Assembly (NCBI RefSeq): GCF_013266755.1
Contig: NZ_JABRWJ010000005.1
Span: forward strand, 434,001 to 498,000
Length of the DNA stretch: 64,000 nucleotides
Direction: 5' to 3'
Origin: Pseudaquabacterium terrae
Lineage (GTDB): Bacteria > Pseudomonadota > Gammaproteobacteria > Burkholderiales > Burkholderiaceae_C
The notes under the pieces are model-generated. The model made no database searches and was not told where the DNA came from. It saw nothing but the letters and a program-made list of their open reading frames with translations. Shown here piece after piece: positions 58,914-64,000 of this stretch (its first letter is position 1; each line of letters opens with the position of its first letter). The position numbers and the translations under genes are program-made.

Positions 58914-61550
58914 ATGTTGACCGCCGCGCAGCCGACGCCCGCCGGCGGAGTCGCCGCGCTGCGCGCGCGCTTTCGCGACGGCAAGAAGGCGCTGATCGAG
59001 CACTTCCTGCAGTCGCGCGCCAGCGCCCCGGCGGCGACACGGCTGGTCAAGCAGCTGACACGGCACGTCGACGCCACCTTGGGCGACCTGTGGCGCAACG
59101 CCGGCATGCCGCCGGGCGCGGCGCTGGTCGCCGTCGGTGGTTACGGCCGCGGCGAGCTGTTCCCGTATTCCGACGTCGACGTGCTGGTACTGCTGCCCGA
59201 CAGCATCCCGACCGACCGGCTGCGCGGCGCGGCCTCCACCGACTCGATGCGCGCGTCGGTCGAAGGCTTCATCACCGCCTGCTGGGACATCGGCCTCGAG
59301 ATCGGCTCGTCGGTGCGCACGGTCGACGAATGCATCGCCGAAGCGCGCGGCGACGTCACGGTGCAGACGGCACTGCTCGAATCGCGGCTGATCACCGGGC
59401 CGCGGCGGCTCTTCGTGCACTTCAAGCACGAGACCGGCAAGGTGATGGATCCGGCCGCGTTCTATCGCGCAAAGACGCTGGAGATGCGGCAGCGCCACAC
59501 CAAGTACGAAGACACGCCGTACTCGCTGGAGCCGAACTGCAAGGAAAGCCCCGGCGGCCTGCGCGACCTGCAGGTGGTGATGTGGGTGGCGCGCGCGGCG
59601 GGCCTGGGCCGCAGCTGGAGCGAGCTGGCGGCCAGCGGGCTGATCACGCCGTTCGAGGTCAAGCAGCTGCAGCGCAACGAAGGCACGCTGAAGCTGATCC
59701 GCGCGCGGCTGCACGCGATCGCCGGCCGGCGCGAGGACCGGCTGGTGTTCGACCTGCAGACCGCCGTCGCCGAAAGCTTCGGCTACCAGGCCAGCAAGGC
59801 GCAGCGCTCGTCCGAGGTGCTGATGCACCGCTACTACTGGGCGGCCAAGGCGGTGACGCAGCTGAACCAGATCCTGATGCTGAACATCGAGGAGCGCATC
59901 AGCGGCAGCGAATCGGCACCGATGCAGCGCATCAACGAACGCTTCCTCGACCGCGCCGGCATGCTCGAGGTCGCGCGCGACGACCTCTACGCCGAGGACC
60001 CGCACGCGATCCTCGAGACCTTCCTCGTCTACCAGCAGACGCCCGGCATCAAGGGCCTGTCGGCACGCACGCTGCGCGCACTGTACAACGCGCGCAACCT
60101 GATGGATACGCGCTTCCGCAAGGACCCGGTGAACCGCGCGCTGTTCATGCAGATCCTGCGCCAGCCGCAGGGCATCACGCATGCCTTCCGGCTGATGAAC
60201 CAGACCTCGGTGCTCGGCCGCTACCTGTGGGTGTTCCGGCGCATCGTCGGCCGCATGCAGCACGACCTGTTCCACGTCTACACCGTGGACCAGCACATCC
60301 TGATGGTGCTGCGCAACGTGCGCCGCTTCTTCATCGCCGAGCATGCGCACGAGTACCCGTTCTGCTCGCAGCTGGCCAGCGAGTGGGACAAGCCGGAAGT
60401 CCTGGTCATCGCGGCGCTGTTCCACGATGTCGCGAAGGGCCGCGGCGGCGACCACTCGGACCTGGGCGGCGCGGAGGTGCGGCGTTTCTGCCGCGACCAC
60501 CAGCTGCCACGCGACGACGCCGCGCTGATCGAGTTCCTGGTGCGCCACCACCTGACGATGAGCACGGTGGCGCAGAAGGAGGACCTGTCGGACGCCGACG
60601 TGATCCGCGCCTTCGCGCTCAAGGTCGGCAACGTGCGGCGGCTGACGGCGCTGTACCTGCTGACGGTGGCCGACATCCGCGGCACCAGCCCGAAGGTGTG
60701 GAACGCCTGGAAGGGCAAGCTGCTCGAGGACCTCTTCCGCCGCACCCTTGGCGCGTTAGGCGGCGCGAAGCCGAACCTCGACGCCGAGACCGAAGCGCGC
60801 AAGCAGGAGGCGCGGCAGATCCTCGCGCTGCACTCGGCGCTGCCGGGCACCGAGGGGCCCCTGTGGAAGACGCTGGAGCTGAGCTACTTCGTGCGCCACG
60901 ACGCGACCGAGATCGCCTGGCATGCCCGCTCGCTGTGGCGCCACATCGAGGGCCAGGTACCGGTCGTGCGCGCGCGGCCCTCGCCGGTCGGCGACGGGTT
61001 GCAGGTGCTGGTGTATTCGCCCGACCGGGCCGACACCTTCGCGCGCATCTGCGGCTACTTCGATGGCGCCGGCTTCTCGATCCAGGACGCCAAGATCCAC
61101 ACCAGCCGCACCGGCTACGCGCTGGACACGTTCCAGATCGTCAAGCCCGGCTACGAGGGCGACCAGGCCGGCTACCGCGACCTGATCTCGCTGATCGAGC
61201 ACCAGCTCGCCCATGCGCTGGCCAGCTCCGGCCCGCTGCCCGAGCCGAGCCGCGGCCGCGTGTCGCGGCGCGTCAAGTCCTTCCCGATCACGCCGCGCGT
61301 GTCGCTGCGGCCCGACGAGCGTGCGCAACGCTGGCTGCTGTCGGTCAGCGCGAGCGACCGCTCGGGCCTGCTCTACGCGATCGCCCGCGTGCTGGCGCAG
61401 CACCACGTGAACCTGCAGCTGGCCAAGATCACGACGCTCGGCGAACGCGTCGAGGACACCTTCCTCGTCGACGGCCCGGCGCTGCAGCAGACGCGCGCGC
61501 AGCTGCAGATCGAGAGCGAGTTGCTCGACGCCCTCACACCCGCGAAATAA
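58914..61550 (+). CDS. glnD: Bifunctional uridylyltransferase/uridylyl-removing enzyme GlnD
   Basis: An 878-residue nitrogen sensor that adds UMP to PII proteins when nitrogen is low and removes it when glutamine is high. Domains in order: nucleotidyltransferase with [20 protein letters not shown] (about residue 76-95), a central helical domain, the HD hydrolase with [15 protein letters not shown] (about 504-518), and two ACT domains (about 690-780 and 800-875, [20 protein letters not shown]). ATG 58914 was chosen 8 bp after map. Length matches the family. Confidence 0.96.
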   Translation: MLTAAQPTPAGGVAALRARFRDGKKALIEHFLQSRASAPAATRLVKQLTRHVDATLGDLWRNAGMPPGAALVAVGGYGRGELFPYSDVDVLVLLPDSIPTDRLRGAASTDSMRASVEGFITACWDIGLEIGSSVRTVDECIAEARGDVTVQTALLESRLITGPRRLFVHFKHETGKVMDPAAFYRAKTLEMRQRHTKYEDTPYSLEPNCKESPGGLRDLQVVMWVARAAGLGRSWSELAASGLITPFEVKQLQRNEGTLKLIRARLHAIAGRREDRLVFDLQTAVAESFGYQASKAQRSSEVLMHRYYWAAKAVTQLNQILMLNIEERISGSESAPMQRINERFLDRAGMLEVARDDLYAEDPHAILETFLVYQQTPGIKGLSARTLRALYNARNLMDTRFRKDPVNRALFMQILRQPQGITHAFRLMNQTSVLGRYLWVFRRIVGRMQHDLFHVYTVDQHILMVLRNVRRFFIAEHAHEYPFCSQLASEWDKPEVLVIAALFHDVAKGRGGDHSDLGGAEVRRFCRDHQLPRDDAALIEFLVRHHLTMSTVAQKEDLSDADVIRAFALKVGNVRRLTALYLLTVADIRGTSPKVWNAWKGKLLEDLFRRTLGALGGAKPNLDAETEARKQEARQILALHSALPGTEGPLWKTLELSYFVRHDATEIAWHARSLWRHIEGQVPVVRARPSPVGDGLQVLVYSPDRADTFARICGYFDGAGFSIQDAKIHTSRTGYALDTFQIVKPGYEGDQAGYRDLISLIEHQLAHALASSGPLPEPSRGRVSRRVKSFPITPRVSLRPDERAQRWLLSVSASDRSGLLYAIARVLAQHHVNLQLAKITTLGERVEDTFLVDGPALQQTRAQLQIESELLDALTPAK

Positions 61551-62630
61551 GTGCCCCTGCGCAGCGTCGAAGCCCCCGCCACCGTTGCCGAGCTGCAGCG
61601 CTTCGACACCATCATCGACGTGCGTTCGCCGGCCGAGTACGCCGAGGACCACCTGCCCGGCGCCGTCAACTGGCCGGTGCTCGACGACGAGCAGCGCCGC
61701 ATCGTCGGCACGCTGTACGTGCAGGACTCGCCGCTGGCCGCACGCAAGCTCGGCGCGACGCTGGTCTCGCGCAACATCGCCGACCACCTCGAGCGCTGGG
61801 TGCAGGACAAGGCACGCGAATGGCAGCCGCTGGTCTACTGCTGGCGCGGCGGGCAGCGCTCAGGCTCGCTGTCGCTGATCCTGGACCAGATCGGCTTTCG
61901 CACCGCGCGGCTCGACGGCGGCTACAAGGCCTTTCGCGCCCGCGTGCGCGACGACCTGTTGAGTTTGCCCGGGCGCTTCGATTTCCGCGTGCTGACCGGC
62001 CGCACCGGCAGCGGTAAGACGCGGCTGCTGCACGCGCTGGCCGATGCCGGCGCACAGGTGCTGGACCTGGAAGGGCTGGCGCTGCACCGGGGCTCGGTGC
62101 TCGGCGGCTTCACGGGCCGGCCGCAGCCTGCGCAGAAGCGCTTCGATACGCTGCTGTGGCAGGCGCTTCAGGCGCTGGATCCGGCACGGCCGGTGTTCGT
62201 CGAGTCGGAGAGCCGCAAGATCGGCACCTTGCTGGTGCCCGAGGCGTTGATCACGCGCATGCACGGCCACGGCCGCTGCATTTCAGTGTTTTTGCCGGAC
62301 CCGGCTCGCGTGAAGCTGCTGCTCGACGACTACGCCGAGCTGACTGCCGAGCCCGAGCGCCTGTGCACGCTGCTGCAGGGCCTGGTCGAGCTGCGTGGCA
62401 AGGAAGCGGTGGCCCGCTGGCAGGCCTTCGCGCGCGCCGCCGACTGGCAGTCGCTGCTCGGCGAGCTGCTGCATCAGCACTACGACCCGCTGTACCTGCG
62501 CTCGATCGACAAGCACTACGCGGGCTACGCCGAGGCGCAGCCCGTCGAGTTGACCGACACCGACGCGGCCACGTTGCGCGCGGCCGCATCGGGTCTGCTC
62601 ACCCCATGTGCATCCCGCCGTTGCAGCTGA
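61551..62630 (+). CDS. mnmH: tRNA 2-selenouridine/geranyl-2-thiouridine synthase MnmH (SelU)
   Basis: A 359-residue enzyme. The N-terminal rhodanese domain carries the catalytic Cys in VYCWRGGQRSGSL (about residue 97). The C-terminal P-loop domain shows TGRTGSGKT (about 143-151). It replaces sulfur by selenium at the wobble uridine of Lys, Glu and Gln tRNAs, using selenophosphate, so a selD gene is expected elsewhere. It starts with GTG right after the glnD TAA. The 3' end overlaps phaB on the opposite strand by 32 bp. Confidence 0.93.
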   Translation: MPLRSVEAPATVAELQRFDTIIDVRSPAEYAEDHLPGAVNWPVLDDEQRRIVGTLYVQDSPLAARKLGATLVSRNIADHLERWVQDKAREWQPLVYCWRGGQRSGSLSLILDQIGFRTARLDGGYKAFRARVRDDLLSLPGRFDFRVLTGRTGSGKTRLLHALADAGAQVLDLEGLALHRGSVLGGFTGRPQPAQKRFDTLLWQALQALDPARPVFVESESRKIGTLLVPEALITRMHGHGRCISVFLPDPARVKLLLDDYAELTAEPERLCTLLQGLVELRGKEAVARWQAFARAADWQSLLGELLHQHYDPLYLRSIDKHYAGYAEAQPVELTDTDAATLRAAASGLLTPCASRRCS

Positions 62631-63336
62631 AGTCGGCGCCGGTCGAGAAGCCGGAATCCCCGCTGGCGAGCCACGCCACGATCGAGCCGATCTCTTCCGG
62701 CGTGCCCAGGCGCTTGACCGGAATGGTCGCGACGATCTTCTCCAGCACCTCGGGCTTGATCGCCCGCACCATGTCGGTTCCGATGTAGCCCGGGCTGACG
62801 GTGTTGACCGTCACGCCCTTGGACGCCACTTCCTGCGCCAACGCCATCGTGAAGCCGTGCATGCCGGCCTTGGCCGCCGAGTAGTTGGTCTGGCCGGCCT
62901 GGCCCTTCTCGCCGTTGACCGACGAGATCTGGATGATGCGGCCCCAGCCCTTCTCGACCATGCCCGGCACCACTTGCTTGGTGACGTTGAACATCGAGTT
63001 CAGGTTGGTGTCGATGACCGCCTTCCAGTCCTCCGGCGACATCTTCAGGAACATGCGGTCGCGCGTGATGCCGGCGTTGTTGACCAGCACGTCGATCGTG
63101 CCGTGCTCGGCGACCGCCTTCGTGAAGGCTTCGACGGTGGAGTCCCAATCGGCGACGTTGCCGACCGAGGCGTAGAACGAGTAGCCCAGTGCCTTCTGCT
63201 CGTCGAGCCACTTGTTGAAGTCGCGGCTCGGACCGCAGCCGGCGATGACCTTGAAGCCTTCCTTGTGCAGGCGCTGGCAGATCGCGGTACCGATGCCGCC
63301 CATGCCCCCTGTGACGTACGCCGTCTTCTGACTCAT
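62599..63336 (-). CDS. phaB: Acetoacetyl-CoA reductase PhaB
   Basis: A 245-residue NADPH-dependent short-chain dehydrogenase that makes (R)-3-hydroxybutyryl-CoA for polyhydroxybutyrate. It shows TGGMGGIG (residues 10-17), NNAGITRD, the catalytic Ser in QISSVNGEKGQAGQTNYSAAK with Tyr and Lys, and the PhaB-specific block GQTNYSAAKAGMHGFTMALA. Length is normal. It lies 114 bp downstream of phaA on the same strand. The 3' end overlaps mnmH. Confidence 0.95.
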   Translation of the reverse strand: MSQKTAYVTGGMGGIGTAICQRLHKEGFKVIAGCGPSRDFNKWLDEQKALGYSFYASVGNVADWDSTVEAFTKAVAEHGTIDVLVNNAGITRDRMFLKMSPEDWKAVIDTNLNSMFNVTKQVVPGMVEKGWGRIIQISSVNGEKGQAGQTNYSAAKAGMHGFTMALAQEVASKGVTVNTVSPGYIGTDMVRAIKPEVLEKIVATIPVKRLGTPEEIGSIVAWLASGDSGFSTGADFSCNGGMHMG

Positions 63337-63450
63337 GACTCGCTCCTTGGATGTTTGAAAAACTCAAAGCGCCCGGCCAGCGTGATCCGAAGCCGCATAG
63401 CGGTCAAGCGGATCGACCCTGGCAGAGCGCAGGACCTCTGGAAAATGTGC

Positions 63451-64000
63451 TCAGCGCTCGACGGTGAGAGCAACGCCCATGCCACCGCCGATGCACAGCG
63501 ACGCGATGCCCTTCTTGGCGTTGCGGCGCTGCATCTCGTGCAGCAGCGTCACCAGGATGCGGCAGCCCGACGCACCGATCGGATGGCCGATGGCGATCGC
63601 GCCACCGTTGACGTTGACCTTGTCGAGGTCCCAGCCCATCTCGTTGTGCACGGCACAGGCCTGCGCGGCGAAGGCTTCGTTGATCTCCAGCAGGTCGAGG
63701 TCGGCGGCCTTCCAGCCGGCGCGCTGCAGCGCCTTCTGCGAGGCCGGCACCGGGCCCATGCCCATCAAGGCCGGGTCGAGCGCGACGGTCGCGTAGCTGG
63801 CGATGCGCGCCAGCGGCGTCAGGCCGAGCTGGTCGGCACGCTTGGCCGTCATCACGACCACGCCGGCGGCGCCGTCGTTCAGGCCCGAGGCATTGCCGGC
63901 GGTCACGCTGCCGGCCTTGTCGAAGGCCGGCTTCAGCCCGGCCAGCGCTTCGGCGTTGGTCTTGCGGTTGATGTACTCGTCCGCGTCGAAGGCGATCGGG
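63451..64000 (-). CDS. phaA: Acetyl-CoA C-acetyltransferase PhaA (C-terminal part)
   Basis: The last 183 codons of a thiolase; the 5' part is beyond the window. Visible are [15 protein letters not shown], the INEAFAAQA block, the catalytic His in [14 protein letters not shown] and the catalytic Cys in SLCIGGGMG. It condenses two acetyl-CoA to acetoacetyl-CoA, the first step of polyhydroxybutyrate synthesis. It is followed by phaB; phaC is not in the window and may lie upstream. Confidence 0.93.
   Translation of the reverse strand, partial: PIAFDADEYINRKTNAEALAGLKPAFDKAGSVTAGNASGLNDGAAGVVVMTAKRADQLGLTPLARIASYATVALDPALMGMGPVPASQKALQRAGWKAADLDLLEINEAFAAQACAVHNEMGWDLDKVNVNGGAIAIGHPIGASGCRILVTLLHEMQRRNAKKGIASLCIGGGMGVALTVER

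Overview
The window is about 70% G+C and gene dense. Overlapping stop/start codons (ATGA, TGATG) are common. The gene content points to a betaproteobacterium of the order Burkholderiales, probably near Rubrivivax, Leptothrix, Ideonella or Methylibium. The markers are LolCD, an RpfE-type gene next to recJ, purL with a fused glutaminase, glnD behind map, an mnmH-type selenouridine synthase, a PEP-CTERM exported protein and polyhydroxybutyrate genes (phaA, phaB). This placement is an inference from gene content and composition; no marker gene was compared.

Layout. 0-6.6 kb: end of a membrane-anchored protein, a PEP-CTERM protein, lolD-lolC, a divergent rpfE-like/recJ pair and an RHH/PIN toxin-antitoxin pair behind a clear palindromic operator. 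6.6-15.5 kb: a MocR-type regulator, arfB behind a strong hairpin, and a signalling block (orphan substrate-binding protein, 1600-residue CHASE/PAS hybrid kinase, REC-GGDEF diguanylate cyclase). 15.6-24.3 kb: a lipid block with a PlcP-type metallophosphoesterase, UDP-glucose dehydrogenase, an MGDG-synthase-like glycosyltransferase, phosphatidylserine decarboxylase, a membrane-anchored class III aminotransferase, an Mpo1-like membrane protein and a GT4 glycosyltransferase. 24.3-30.6 kb: NmrA-like/LysR divergent pair, LplT, CorA/ZntB transporter, an Ala/Lys/Pro-rich protein and a CYTH-CHAD protein. 30.8-34.1 kb: a small histidine kinase, an unknown protein and a PhoX phosphatase. 34.2-36.4 kb: GST, GFA protein, two-TM potassium channel and a dimeric-barrel protein.

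36.8-39.2 kb is an accessory island of visibly lower G+C. Three minus-strand genes encode a TIR protein, a deoxyribosyltransferase/TIR-like protein with a C-terminal winged helix, and a HEPN-like protein. The set looks like a candidate anti-phage NAD-targeting system. A palindrome lies upstream, and short inverted repeats bracket the middle gene. 39.4-42 kb holds a luciferase-like monooxygenase whose 3' end is duplicated downstream, plus two unknown proteins. 42-48.5 kb is a catabolic/uptake operon (TonB-dependent receptor, serine esterase, acyl-CoA dehydrogenase) next to an AraC regulator. 48.5-64 kb is mostly core: a TPR-GGDEF protein, an esterase, purL, a chemoreceptor, an orphan ANTAR protein, map-glnD-mnmH and phaB/phaA.

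A shared theme is phosphate economy. PHO-box-like heptamer repeats with 11-bp periodicity precede both the PlcP-type gene and the unknown-phoX pair. They suggest a PhoB-controlled switch that releases phosphate and replaces phospholipids with glycolipids. This link is inferred from sequence and needs expression data.
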